This document shows, in pieces, positions 9,521-19,629 of a DNA stretch of 64,000 bases. The notes under the pieces were generated by a model, which saw only the letters and a program-made list of their open reading frames with translations, ran no database searches and was not told the DNA's origin. The position numbers were made by a program, and so were the translations under genes. The first letter of the stretch is position 1. Every line of letters starts with the position of its first letter. The stretch comes from Candidatus Dependentiae bacterium (GTDB lineage: Bacteria; Babelota; Babeliae; Babelales; Vermiphilaceae): positions 43,420-107,419 of the forward strand of contig JAGQHQ010000003.1 in the NCBI GenBank assembly GCA_020431705.1, read 5' to 3'.

Positions 9521-11112
9521 AAAAAAAGGTATATTTACTTTTGTTACTCTTTCTTACCGCTAAGCTATCTTGCATAGTAGACAATAACACACACTGGTTT
9601 GATCAAGGTGTAAATGCATTCAACAATAAAGACTATCAGCACGCATTAGATTTGTTTAAAAAAACAATACACCTCACTCCATACTCAATAAATGCATATT
9701 TTAATGCTGGACTCTGTTGTATGCACCTAATAAGATGGAAACAAGCTGCCAACTATTTTAAGAAAGCAGCCAACCAAAATACTCGTCATTTCAATGCGCA
9801 TTTTTATTGTGCTCGCTCATTGCGAAATGCAAAAAAAATACACGAAGCTATTGAAATGTTTACGCGTGCAATAGCACTAAACCCTAATGATATCGACGCG
9901 CAGTTTGAACTTGGTGTTTTATACACACAACAATATGTATATGACAAGGCACTTGATTGTTATGATGCCGTATTAAAAATCGCACCACAGTGTATTGATG
10001 CCTTACGTAATGCCGGACACACTGCTCGCTACAAAGGCGATATGAGACGTGCAGCAGATTATTATAAACGTGGTATCACACTTAAGCCCAATCAAGCACA
10101 CCTGCAATATGGACTTGGTGAATCATTGCTTGCACTCGGTGACTTTAAAAATGGTTGGGATGCATTTGAGCATCGCTGGAAACGCATGCCCGATAAAAGA
10201 AAATTTAGCGATAAGCAGTGGGACGGAAAAACTGACTTATGCGGGAAAAAAATTGTCGTTCGTGCAGAGTATGGCCAAGGCGATTCGATACAATTTATTC
10301 GCTATGCACAGTTGCTAAAAAAAATGGGTGCCATCGTTATTTTTGAAACACAGCATACACTTCTAGATTTACTTAATACATCTCCATATATAGATAAGTT
10401 AATCATGGTAAATGAAAACAAACCACTTAATATTGAACATGATTATCAAATTCCCATTATGAGTTTACCACATGTTTTTAACACCTGGTCTGAGCATGAT
10501 ATTCCAAATAACGTTCCGTATATATGGGCACAACCAGAACTTGTTGATTCTTGGAAACAAAAAATCGCACACGATACAAATTTTAAAATTGGTATTTGCT
10601 GGCAAGGCAGCCCGTACTATGAAAAGTTTAAATCACCCCTTTCGCGAAAAGCAGTACCTGTCAAATTATTTGCAGAACTTGCACGCATAGATGGGGTAAG
10701 TGTATATAGCTTACAGAAAATAAATGGACTTGAAGAATTAAAAGAACTCAGTAACAATATTGTTATTCACTCATATAATGATTTTGACTATTCCCACGGC
10801 CGCTTTATGGATACGGCTGCACTCATTAAAAATCTTGATTTAGTCATCACTGTAGATACATCTGTTGCACATCTTGCTGGTGCACTTGGTGCACCTACTT
10901 GGGTACTATTACCCTATGTCGCTGATTGGCGCTGGATGCAACATCGTTCTGACTGTCCTTGGTATCCAACAATGCAATTATTTCGACAGATAGAACCTGA
11001 CAACTGGCAAAGTGTAATGAATGAAATTATTATCACTTTAGTAAAAGAAAAATTAAGCAACTTAAAAAATTCTTCCTCAGACTCCAAGGCTAACTCTCAA
11101 AAACTCTTATAA
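9517..11112 (+). CDS. Exported TPR-containing glycosyltransferase family 9-like protein (array copy 5)
   Basis: A strong leucine-rich signal peptide (MKKKVYLLLLLFL) precedes about five TPR units (residues 25-215) and a GT9-like domain with AEYGQGDSIQFIRYA, FMDTAALIKNLDLVIT, DTSVAHLAGALG and the WRW...PWYPT block. A lysine/serine-rich tail of about 25 residues is unique to this copy. At 531 residues it is the longest array member. It begins in the stop of copy 4 and ends the array; no clear hairpin terminator follows. Confidence 0.8.
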   Translation: MKKKVYLLLLLFLTAKLSCIVDNNTHWFDQGVNAFNNKDYQHALDLFKKTIHLTPYSINAYFNAGLCCMHLIRWKQAANYFKKAANQNTRHFNAHFYCARSLRNAKKIHEAIEMFTRAIALNPNDIDAQFELGVLYTQQYVYDKALDCYDAVLKIAPQCIDALRNAGHTARYKGDMRRAADYYKRGITLKPNQAHLQYGLGESLLALGDFKNGWDAFEHRWKRMPDKRKFSDKQWDGKTDLCGKKIVVRAEYGQGDSIQFIRYAQLLKKMGAIVIFETQHTLLDLLNTSPYIDKLIMVNENKPLNIEHDYQIPIMSLPHVFNTWSEHDIPNNVPYIWAQPELVDSWKQKIAHDTNFKIGICWQGSPYYEKFKSPLSRKAVPVKLFAELARIDGVSVYSLQKINGLEELKELSNNIVIHSYNDFDYSHGRFMDTAALIKNLDLVITVDTSVAHLAGALGAPTWVLLPYVADWRWMQHRSDCPWYPTMQLFRQIEPDNWQSVMNEIIITLVKEKLSNLKNSSSDSKANSQKLL

Positions 11113-11145
11113 ATAAGCATATATAACTTCCATTCTTCTATTTAC

Positions 11146-11174
11146 TTGATACGCCACCTAAGAATTTATAATAG
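11146..11174 (+). promoter_or_regulatory. Candidate promoter of the ankyrin-like gene
   Basis: TTGATA at 11146-11151 lies 17 bp from TAATAG at 11169-11174; an overlapping TATAAT at 11167-11172 gives 15 bp spacing. It is the only good pair in the 100-bp gap before the AGGAG Shine-Dalgarno of the next gene. Confidence 0.4.
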
Positions 11175-11212
11175 TCATTATACATAATGTTAAATTTTGC
11201 ATAGGAGAAACA

Positions 11213-11851
11213 ATGAAAAAACACATTTTTATTTTTATAACGTTCATGTCTATAAGCCACAAAACCATCTTTTGTATGGATGAAAAACAAATTCATAAAC
11301 ACAATCAAGAAAAATTCAGAAAAACAGTACAAAGGTACGAAAGCGAAAAACTTATTTTGGCCCTCAATGATGGAGATATTAAGCTAGCAAAAACTCTTAT
11401 TACCTTTGGATGGATAGATTTTTCACAAAATAATAATTATTACCCAACTATCTCTTATTTAATAAGCACATTGCGCAATGAAGAAATAGACAAAGCAATG
11501 CAAAAACGAGTCGGTACACAGAAAGCCAAAGAACTTATCTGTGCAATACAAAAAAAAGACATACAAAAGGCTGAGAAACTTATTAATCAGAATTGGATTG
11601 ATTATTCAACTACAGACAAAAACAACAAAACATTTGCACAGCTGATATACGAATTAGATAATCCAAAAGTCACTATTGCTTTTATAATGAATGCACCAGA
11701 TAAATTTACCAGCCCACTTATTATCAAAAATCAGAAAGACCTTGATGCTGATGCTATTAAAGCAGATCAAAATCATAATCAAAGAATAAAACATAGTGCT
11801 CCAGAAGAGATTAAATACCTCGATAAACTTAGGAACAACAAAACACAATAA
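11213..11851 (+). CDS. Secreted protein with two ankyrin-like repeats
   Basis: A signal peptide (MKKHIFIFITFMSIS) is followed by a lysine-rich region holding two similar units about 70 residues apart: LILALNDGDIKLAKTLITFGW and the related ELICAIQKKDIQKAEKLINQ, each followed by WIDxS. The helix-loop-helix pattern matches diverged ankyrin repeats. Secreted ankyrin proteins are common in intracellular bacteria and bind host proteins, but no target can be inferred. The start is set by AGGAG seven bases before the ATG. The C-terminal 40 residues are highly charged. A different helical repeat family is possible. Confidence 0.5.
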   Translation: MKKHIFIFITFMSISHKTIFCMDEKQIHKHNQEKFRKTVQRYESEKLILALNDGDIKLAKTLITFGWIDFSQNNNYYPTISYLISTLRNEEIDKAMQKRVGTQKAKELICAIQKKDIQKAEKLINQNWIDYSTTDKNNKTFAQLIYELDNPKVTIAFIMNAPDKFTSPLIIKNQKDLDADAIKADQNHNQRIKHSAPEEIKYLDKLRNNKTQ

Positions 11852-11942
11852 TTACGCTTTTTATTACAATAGCTTAAGACAACACTTCTTTTTTTCGTTA
11901 CACTGTCAATACCAATGGAGTAACATGAATAGGGTATAACAG

Positions 11943-14324
11943 ATGGATTTTAACCAATTTTTGCAAACACAATTAAACACAGAACAAAAAAAAGCAGTTG
12001 AACATAAAAGAGGACCTTTATTGGTTGTTGCTGGTGCAGGATCTGGTAAAACACGAGTGATCACTGCACGCATTACCCATCTGATTACCAATCATGGAAT
12101 AAACCCTTCAGCAATTGTTGCACTTACATTTACCAATAAAGCAGCACAGGAAATGAAAGAGCGTATTCAACATTTTTTGGGTCATGAAACAAAAGAACTT
12201 CCATTTATTGGTACATTTCACTCATATTGCTTATTATTAATCAAAAAAAATCAGCACCTTCTGGATAGTCCATTTTTTTCCGTCATGGACGAAGATGATC
12301 GCACCAAGTTGATCAGCTCAATTTTAAAACGCAATAACTTACAAAAGCAAATCACACCCAAAAGCCTCGGTTACCAAATATCACATATAAAGAATCATAT
12401 TATTGATCCTGATACACCGGCATTTTATCGTGATAATCGTATGATTGTAGATGTATATCATACATATGAGAAAGAAAAAAAACTCAGTAAATGTTTTGAT
12501 TTTGATGATTTATTACTTGAGGGACTCAGGCTTTTTGAAAAAAACAATACGCATAATAAATATATAAATACGAGCTTTAAACAAGAATTCCATGAAACCG
12601 TTAAGCATATTTTAGTTGATGAATATCAAGATACGAATATAGTACAACATACACTTTTGAAACAAATGACAAAAGATGGAGACAAAATAGTTGCCGATTC
12701 TATATGTGTTGTTGGCGATGAAGATCAATCTATTTACTCATGGCGCGGTGCTACTGTAGCCAACATTATGAACTTTAAAAAAGATTTTCCAAATACTACC
12801 GTTATTACCATTGAGCAAAACTATCGTTCAGTTCAACCCATTTTAAGCATTGCCAACCAAGTAATTACTCATAACATGGAACGCAATCCAAAAAAATTAT
12901 GGTCAAAAAAAACAGGAAATAATCGTGTTCGTGCCCTTTCCTGTTTATCTGAGTATCAAGAAGCACAAGCAATTGCACAATTACTGAAAATCATCATGCA
13001 ACAAAAAAAACAAACATCTGTTGCAATACTTTATCGTACACACTTTCAATCGCGTGCAATAGAAGAAACACTTATCAAACAAAATATTCCCTACAAAATC
13101 ATTGGTGGTATTAATTTCTATGAACGTAAAGAAATCAAGGATATCCTTGCTTATCTGCGCTTAGTAGTAAACCCATTCGATCGAACATCATTGTTTCGTA
13201 TTATAAACACACCAACACGTGGCTTAGGCCCAGCAGTAGAAGAATTAATTCATGGTCACTGGAAAGATCAACCTTTTTTAAGTTTTAAAAACATCCTGAC
13301 AAATCTTATTGAACAAAAGAACATTGTGGGAAAAAAAGCTGCTATTATACAACAATTTTTACTTTTTTTTCATGAAGTTGATATACAAACGGACCCATAT
13401 AGAGCAATTGAGTATTTTATTATAAAAACACGCTATTTAACTTATTTAAAAGATTCGTATGACACGCAAGAAGCAACAATACGTATTGATAACGTTAATG
13501 AGTTATTAAACGCAATTAAGCACTTTACAACACAGGGCGTTAACACAATAGAACAACTTTTAGATCAAGTTGCTCTCATGCAGGAACATAAAACGAATCA
13601 AGAAAACGAAAAAAATCCAATACTCATGATGACACTACACGCAGCGAAAGGGTTAGAATTCGATACAGTGATTATCACTGGGCTAGAAGATGGTTTATTA
13701 CCAAGCTCACGATCTTTGCAAGAAATGAGTAAAATTGAAGAAGAACGCCGTTTATTTTATGTAGGCATTACAAGAGCAAAAGAGCATTTACTTCTGACTC
13801 GAGCACGTTATCGGTATACCTACAGCAAGATGGTTGATCAATTTCCATCACGATTTTTAAAAGAAATACCATCAAACATTGTTAATGAACACGACATTTC
13901 GCAACAAAATGAAACACAACATCGTTTATTTTTTGCCGATTGGCTTGGTATACAGATAGATACGGCTCCAATATATACATTTAGTAGTAATACATCTTTT
14001 TCTCGTCAAAAAATGAAACCCAACAACTCAGTAATGCACGCAGCAAAAAAGTTCGAAGCTAATGCATTTGATGAACCATTCAAAAAAGCACAAGTAACGT
14101 TACATCAAGCTTCATCTTATAAGCAAGCGCATGCAAGTACAGATTTGCAAGAAGCTCATACTCTACAAAATGGCGGATGGAAAAAAAATCATCCAGTTAA
14201 ACATCAGAAATTCGGCGTTGGTACAATACAAAGCATTGAAAAAAGATCAGATGCTGTTTATCTCACCGTTAACTTTAGAGTGGGAACAAAGAAAATATCA
14301 TCAAAATTTGTACAAAAGGTTTAA
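11943..14324 (+). CDS. pcrA: ATP-dependent DNA helicase PcrA/UvrD (superfamily 1)
   Basis: A complete SF1A helicase of 793 residues, close to the usual family size. Visible motifs are the Q-like motif LNTEQKKAVEH (11-21), Walker A GAGSGKT (31-37), Walker B with VDEYQDTN, VVGDEDQSIYSWRGA (motif III region), QNYRS (motif IV) and FYVGITRAKEHLLLT (motif VI). The C-terminal KFGVGTIQSIE block matches the Tudor-like domain of PcrA/UvrD that contacts RNA polymerase. It unwinds 3'-5' in excision and replication-conflict repair. It could equally be called uvrD; Rep is less likely because of the C-terminal domain. Confidence 0.93.
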   Translation: MDFNQFLQTQLNTEQKKAVEHKRGPLLVVAGAGSGKTRVITARITHLITNHGINPSAIVALTFTNKAAQEMKERIQHFLGHETKELPFIGTFHSYCLLLIKKNQHLLDSPFFSVMDEDDRTKLISSILKRNNLQKQITPKSLGYQISHIKNHIIDPDTPAFYRDNRMIVDVYHTYEKEKKLSKCFDFDDLLLEGLRLFEKNNTHNKYINTSFKQEFHETVKHILVDEYQDTNIVQHTLLKQMTKDGDKIVADSICVVGDEDQSIYSWRGATVANIMNFKKDFPNTTVITIEQNYRSVQPILSIANQVITHNMERNPKKLWSKKTGNNRVRALSCLSEYQEAQAIAQLLKIIMQQKKQTSVAILYRTHFQSRAIEETLIKQNIPYKIIGGINFYERKEIKDILAYLRLVVNPFDRTSLFRIINTPTRGLGPAVEELIHGHWKDQPFLSFKNILTNLIEQKNIVGKKAAIIQQFLLFFHEVDIQTDPYRAIEYFIIKTRYLTYLKDSYDTQEATIRIDNVNELLNAIKHFTTQGVNTIEQLLDQVALMQEHKTNQENEKNPILMMTLHAAKGLEFDTVIITGLEDGLLPSSRSLQEMSKIEEERRLFYVGITRAKEHLLLTRARYRYTYSKMVDQFPSRFLKEIPSNIVNEHDISQQNETQHRLFFADWLGIQIDTAPIYTFSSNTSFSRQKMKPNNSVMHAAKKFEANAFDEPFKKAQVTLHQASSYKQAHASTDLQEAHTLQNGGWKKNHPVKHQKFGVGTIQSIEKRSDAVYLTVNFRVGTKKISSKFVQKV

Positions 14325-14334
14325 TGAGCTCTGA

Positions 14335-14934
14335 TTACTCTGTTGGCAATATAGTACGAACTTGTTCGCGGCTTGCTGTGGCACCAATCGTTAATGGTGC
14401 AGCAAATGATTTACCTTGATACATCAGCGCATTTTCATCACGCATCATGCTGATAATATCAGCATCTTCATCAAGAATAACATCTGTACCAATAGTTTTA
14501 CCATTCGGCAAACGTACTCCTTGCCCTGGCGTAATAAAATAACCATCTTTAGTTCGCACAACCATATACTCTTTTTCTTGAATTGTCGGATTATCTTTTA
14601 CATATGGTCCCGACCATTTTTCAGGATAGGCCAAATTAGCGGTGCCAACCTCTGAACCAACAAAACCATCTTTTTTTATGGTCAAAAAATTTATCCAGTT
14701 TTGCTGATAATCAAAATCAATAATTTTGCAATCTCTATCTATTTTTTCCAAGATAGTCTTTAGTTGTGCAATTTCATTGATCATAATATCAGCAGTATGT
14801 ATTGGCGCTCGATATAACAAACTAATAATAGCAATACCAATAAGCGCTAAAAAAACAAACACGATTAAGGTAGGAACAAGATAGCCATACAATATATTAT
14901 TCTTCATCATCTCCCCACAGTGTACTGGTTTCAT
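14335..14934 (-). CDS. Pseudopilin-like (GspG-like) membrane protein
   Basis: One N-terminal transmembrane helix (LVPTLIVFVFLALIGIAIIS) is followed by an amphipathic stretch and a globular domain. The segment EKWSGPYV and the preceding short helix resemble the core of type II secretion major pseudopilins (GspG), where a Trp-x-Gly-Pro-Tyr block is typical. The prepilin peptidase site (Gly before Phe-Thr-Leu-x-Glu) is absent, so it would be atypical. The start may be the tandem ATGs at residues 9-10, next to GGGGAG. It converges on the helicase gene with an 10-bp gap. An unrelated membrane protein cannot be excluded. Confidence 0.4.
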   Translation of the reverse strand: MKPVHCGEMMKNNILYGYLVPTLIVFVFLALIGIAIISLLYRAPIHTADIMINEIAQLKTILEKIDRDCKIIDFDYQQNWINFLTIKKDGFVGSEVGTANLAYPEKWSGPYVKDNPTIQEKEYMVVRTKDGYFITPGQGVRLPNGKTIGTDVILDEDADIISMMRDENALMYQGKSFAAPLTIGATASREQVRTILPTE

Positions 14935-15017
14935 ACATTATCAACAGCACTATGATAGTAAATATGTAAAGAATAACGCTACAGATCAAAAAAAATTAAC
15001 TCAAAAATAATAAACAA

Positions 15018-16019
<1,002 letters not shown>

Positions 16020-16050
16020 TTATTCCCAAAAATATTTTTTTATCTGAAAT

Positions 16051-16080
16051 ATTATAATGTAGAGTGTATACGCATTGCTA
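16051..16080 (-). promoter_or_regulatory. trpS: Candidate trpS promoter
   Basis: On the minus strand a perfect TATAAT occupies 16051-16056, 35 bp upstream of the trpS start. The hexamer 17-18 bp further upstream (AGCAAT/TAGCAA) is a poor -35 match. Confidence 0.3.
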
Positions 16081-16223
16081 CTTTTGATCAATCAATGCTA
16101 CACTCGATATATACCAATGAAGTAAACAAGTAAAGATTAAAAATAGAAAGAGCTACATTAAGCCCTCTGTACAAACACAGCCAGTTTTTCTAGCATCAGT
16201 ACTATTACAAAAAAGGATACGTG

Positions 16224-17048
16224 ATGAACTGGTATTTTTTTGGATGGCGAGATACTATCGAGATTATTTTTTTTAGTTCAGTTTTCTACGGTTTCAGCCT
16301 ATGGTTAAAAGCAGATCGCCAAAAAAATCTTTTGGGTTATTTTTATCTGTATTGCATGTGTGCATTTGGTGCACACTACCTACAATTAACAACCATAAGC
16401 ACTTTTTTACTAATGACTGCGCCAGCCACCATTGCTCTGTTTATTACTTTGCACCAACAAGTATTACAACGTAATTTTATTACTCTAAAAAACATACGAC
16501 CTGTAATGCACAACACTGGCAATTGGATAGAAACACTTATTCGCGGTTGCTTAGTTGCTATGAATAAAAATAACGATATTCTATGTATTATTGAACACAC
16601 AGATAGCTTAGAAGATATAATTGATATTGGCGTTTTTTTAACAACGTATATACATGAGGATATTTTAGAGCTTTTCATAGAAAGCCCTGGATTTGACAAA
16701 GATAAATTCATAGTAGTTACCACAAGTGGCCAACTACGAGGTATAAACAGCGAGTTTTGCAAGATCATTAATAAAAAATGGATTAATGAAGAAATAAAAA
16801 AATTACCCACTTGGCAACAACAAGGACTTGGTTTAACAAACACAACAGATGCAATTGTTCTCAAATCACACGCCACTCATCATACATTTACTATCATTGT
16901 ATCTAGCACTATATACACCCATGTCGATGCCCGCAATACCGTCAAATTACTAACTCAATACATTAGAAATAAAAAAATATATCACTACCAAGGAACCTAC
17001 CATGGCACACACTATACTCAGTACACTCAGAAAGAACATCAGTCTTAA
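16224..17048 (+). CDS. CdaA-like diadenylate cyclase family protein lacking catalytic motifs
   Basis: Three N-terminal transmembrane helices (to about residue 80) and a C-terminal domain with the fold and spacing of membrane diadenylate cyclases of the CdaA/YbbP type: the GCLVAM strand, the ILELFIE strand and TDAIVLKS near the end. CdaA makes c-di-AMP using DGA and RHR motifs. Here the DGA position reads FDKDK and the RHR position reads WQQQGLGL, so neither motif is present. It is probably an inactive or repurposed cyclase. Position supports the family: it directly precedes cdaR-like and glmM genes, the classic operon. The ATG at 16224 fits AAGGA better than the GTG at 16221. Confidence 0.7.
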   Translation: MNWYFFGWRDTIEIIFFSSVFYGFSLWLKADRQKNLLGYFYLYCMCAFGAHYLQLTTISTFLLMTAPATIALFITLHQQVLQRNFITLKNIRPVMHNTGNWIETLIRGCLVAMNKNNDILCIIEHTDSLEDIIDIGVFLTTYIHEDILELFIESPGFDKDKFIVVTTSGQLRGINSEFCKIINKKWINEEIKKLPTWQQQGLGLTNTTDAIVLKSHATHHTFTIIVSSTIYTHVDARNTVKLLTQYIRNKKIYHYQGTYHGTHYTQYTQKEHQS

Positions 17049-17400
17049 ATTACTTTCATTTATCATTGGCTATTTTTTCTGGGCAATATTTAGCCAATCT
17101 CGTATGATTACAATATCAATTGATATTCCATTATCATTTTACAACGTTACTCAAAATATAAAAATAAGCGCACCAGAAACAATTAAAGCCACACTACATG
17201 GTAAGCGCATATATTTTGATACACTTGATATTTACGCGCTCGCCTTTCATATTAATGCAGAGAAGCTTCAGGAAGGTAAACACCTATTGCGCATCTTTGA
17301 TAGTCAACTTTTTTTACCTGATGGTATTACCCTGGTAAACTATATGCCATCACCGCTTATGATACAAATAGACAAAAAAGAATCAAAGGAAGCGCAATAA
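17002..17400 (+). CDS. cdaR: CdaR/YbbR-like membrane-anchored protein, single YbbR domain
   Basis: One N-terminal transmembrane helix (LKLLSFIIGYFFWAIFS) anchors one extracytoplasmic YbbR-type beta domain: PLSFYNVTQNIKISAPETI, TLHGKR, then LPDGITLVNYMPSPLMIQID, the standard YbbR strand order. CdaR regulates CdaA in Firmicutes and usually carries several repeats; this one has only one in 132 residues. It overlaps the cdaA-like gene by 47 bp and is followed 3 bp later by glmM, so translation is coupled. The symbol is by family and position, not tested. Confidence 0.7.
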   Translation: MAHTILSTLRKNISLKLLSFIIGYFFWAIFSQSRMITISIDIPLSFYNVTQNIKISAPETIKATLHGKRIYFDTLDIYALAFHINAEKLQEGKHLLRIFDSQLFLPDGITLVNYMPSPLMIQIDKKESKEAQ

Positions 17401-17402
17401 GC

Positions 17403-18722
17403 ATGAGAAAAAATTTGTTTGGTACTGATGGAATAAGGGGACCCGTTGGCAATCAACCACTTACACAACAATCACTGATACGGCTTGGCAATGCTCTAGG
17501 GCAATGGGTTATACAGTTTCATGGCGAAAATAAAACAATCTTAATCGGACACGATACAAGAAAATCATGCTCTTTTATCAAAGCAGCTTTACATACCGGT
17601 CTATTACTCAATCCAATCACTATATATGATGCACAAGTGCTACCAACACCAACAGTATCACAACTTGTTCAAAAAACAGACTTGTTTGCATGTGGTATCA
17701 TTATTTCTGCCTCACATAATCCACACCAAGACAATGGTATTAAGCTCATTACTAAACATGGTAAACTTGGTGAAGAAGACGAAACAATGTTAACAGAGCT
17801 CTTTTACGAAAATGAAAAAAATAAAATTCATTATAATCATCTTGGTACTCAAGAATCATGGCCAGATGGACAACGACTATATAGCGCACACGTAGCTTCT
17901 TTTTTTGAGCCTAACTTTTTACGTGGAATTACAGTTGCACTTGATTGTGCACATGGTGCCACATATAAAATAGCACCATCACTATTTAAACAATTTGGTG
18001 CCTACACGCACGTTATAAACAGACATCCAAATGGCACAAATATAAATCATGAATGTGGTTCTGTATACCCAGAACAACTACAAAAAGAAGTAATTAAGCA
18101 TAATGCTGATGCCGGCTTTGCTTTTGATGGAGATGGAGATCGCGTTATAGCCGTCAACAAAAATGGCGAAGTAAAAAATGGTGACGATATTCTTGCATTG
18201 CTACTTGCCCATAGCAACTATAAAAAACAATCTGCACTCGTTGGCACATGTATTACTAATTATGGATTCGAACGTTTTTTACAGCAACATGATAAAAAGC
18301 TTATCAGGGCTGCCGTCGGCGACAAATATGTTGTTCAAAAACTGTATGAGCATGACCTACTACTTGGAGGCGAACAATCTGGACACATCATCATGCGTGA
18401 TTACCTCGATAGCGGTGACGGTATATTCACTGCACTACGTGTATTACAAACTATGATACAAACAAGCAATTGGACAATGAATAGTTTTACTACGTATCCA
18501 CAAGTTCAAATTAACATTCCTATTTACGAAAAAAAAGATTTATCGAAAGAACCAATTGCATCCATAATTGCCACCCATAAGACACGCTTACCTGACGGAC
18601 GACTCGTAGTACGATACTCTGGCACTGAAAATGTACTCCGTATTATGGTAGAAGATACTGATGCCACACATGCTGAATTTTTGGCACACGATCTATCCCA
18701 TGCTCTGCAAAATCAATTATAA
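17403..18722 (+). CDS. glmM: Phosphoglucosamine mutase
   Basis: Converts glucosamine-6-phosphate to glucosamine-1-phosphate for UDP-GlcNAc and peptidoglycan synthesis. The 439 residues begin with LFGTDGIRG. The phosphoserine loop ISASHNPHQDNGIK places the catalytic serine at 104, the Mg-binding loop DGDGDR is intact, and the C-terminal phosphate-binding RYSGTEN is present. This is a complete enzyme, in contrast to the degenerate cyclase two genes upstream. AAAGGAAG precedes the ATG. GlmM feeds the GlmU step, for which a truncated exported relative appears near 62310. Confidence 0.95.
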   Translation: MRKNLFGTDGIRGPVGNQPLTQQSLIRLGNALGQWVIQFHGENKTILIGHDTRKSCSFIKAALHTGLLLNPITIYDAQVLPTPTVSQLVQKTDLFACGIIISASHNPHQDNGIKLITKHGKLGEEDETMLTELFYENEKNKIHYNHLGTQESWPDGQRLYSAHVASFFEPNFLRGITVALDCAHGATYKIAPSLFKQFGAYTHVINRHPNGTNINHECGSVYPEQLQKEVIKHNADAGFAFDGDGDRVIAVNKNGEVKNGDDILALLLAHSNYKKQSALVGTCITNYGFERFLQQHDKKLIRAAVGDKYVVQKLYEHDLLLGGEQSGHIIMRDYLDSGDGIFTALRVLQTMIQTSNWTMNSFTTYPQVQINIPIYEKKDLSKEPIASIIATHKTRLPDGRLVVRYSGTENVLRIMVEDTDATHAEFLAHDLSHALQNQL

Positions 18723-18745
18723 TATTAACCAATACAGGATCTCTG

Positions 18746-19459
18746 ATGCTGATAACACATATTTGTAACTTAATAAAACAATTTTTGAGCGGTTTTTTTT
18801 CTTTTTTATGGTCACTTTTTCTCAATGGTTTGCTCACTATTTTGCCTCTTATTGCAACCATTGGATTTTTTCATCTTTCTCTTAAATTACTTAAAAACTG
18901 GCTTGAACCAATTCGCCAATGGAAGCCAAAAGCAATCGAGCAATTTCCACTCATAGAAAAAGTAATAACCTTTTTATTTGAGAATATACCCTACTTTGAA
19001 ATTATTGTTGCATTTATAATTATACTCATTGTTGGTATTATTGTACGAGTTGTTCTTTTAAAAACAATTATCAGCGGTATTGAAGCACTTCTTTTAAAGC
19101 TTCCTCTCATTCGCCCGGTATATTCTGGAATAAAGCAACTAACAGCAGCACTTGACCCACAAAACGAGCTTGTATTCCAAAAGGTAGTCCTTTTTGAGTT
19201 TCCTCGCCATGGCGCATATAGTATCGGATTTTTAACAGGAGAAGTACCAATTGGACTTGCACCAAATAATACAGAAAAATTTTTTAGTGTATATGTACCG
19301 ACAACACCAAACCCAACAAGCGGTTTTTATATTATTATGGCAGAAAAAGATTTAACAATAACTAATCTGACCCGCCAAGAAGCGACTACAATTATTATTT
19401 CTGGTGGCATTATTCAACCCGAACGATTTAATAGCAAAAACCTATCCCAAAATTCATAG
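18746..19459 (+). CDS. DUF502 family membrane protein
   Basis: Two strong transmembrane helices (LLTILPLIATIGFFHLSL and the long IIVAFIIILIVGIIVRVVLL) flank a short loop, followed by a conserved soluble part with IRPVYSGIKQLTAAL and FSVYVPTTPNPTSGF, which are the diagnostic DUF502 blocks. Function is unknown; homologues are widespread in Gram-negative bacteria and chloroplasts. It follows glmM with a 23-bp gap and an AGGATC ribosome site, and is the last gene before a strong palindrome, so it probably ends the cdaA-glmM transcript. Confidence 0.8.
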   Translation: MLITHICNLIKQFLSGFFSFLWSLFLNGLLTILPLIATIGFFHLSLKLLKNWLEPIRQWKPKAIEQFPLIEKVITFLFENIPYFEIIVAFIIILIVGIIVRVVLLKTIISGIEALLLKLPLIRPVYSGIKQLTAALDPQNELVFQKVVLFEFPRHGAYSIGFLTGEVPIGLAPNNTEKFFSVYVPTTPNPTSGFYIIMAEKDLTITNLTRQEATTIIISGGIIQPERFNSKNLSQNS

Positions 19460-19478
19460 GCAACTCAATATATGAAAT

Positions 19479-19504
19479 ATAGCGGCAGTTTAAACTGCCG
19501 CTAT
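19479..19504. terminator. Perfect 26-bp palindrome between convergent genes
   Basis: Ten-base arms (from ATAGCGGCAG) flank a self-complementary TTTAAA centre, giving a flawless 26-bp palindrome 20 bp after the DUF502 stop. It is G/C-rich in an AT-rich gap and followed by TTGGTTTTC rather than a long T run. Most likely a bidirectional terminator for the converging genes; a dimeric protein-binding site is an alternative. Confidence 0.6.
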
Positions 19505-19629
19505 TTGGTTTTCAACCTTCTTGTTTAATCAAGTAATAATACCCAACTAATTCACCAATACTTTTTAATCAAGATTTTTTTATTAAGCGATAATATTGCC
19601 ATATAGAATCTTCATATCCACCACCCAGA

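Noticed and set aside
16376..16876. Minus-strand ORF of 166 codons
   Set aside because: It lies wholly opposite the cdaA-like gene, whose family and neighbours explain the region; no ribosome site or conserved domain.
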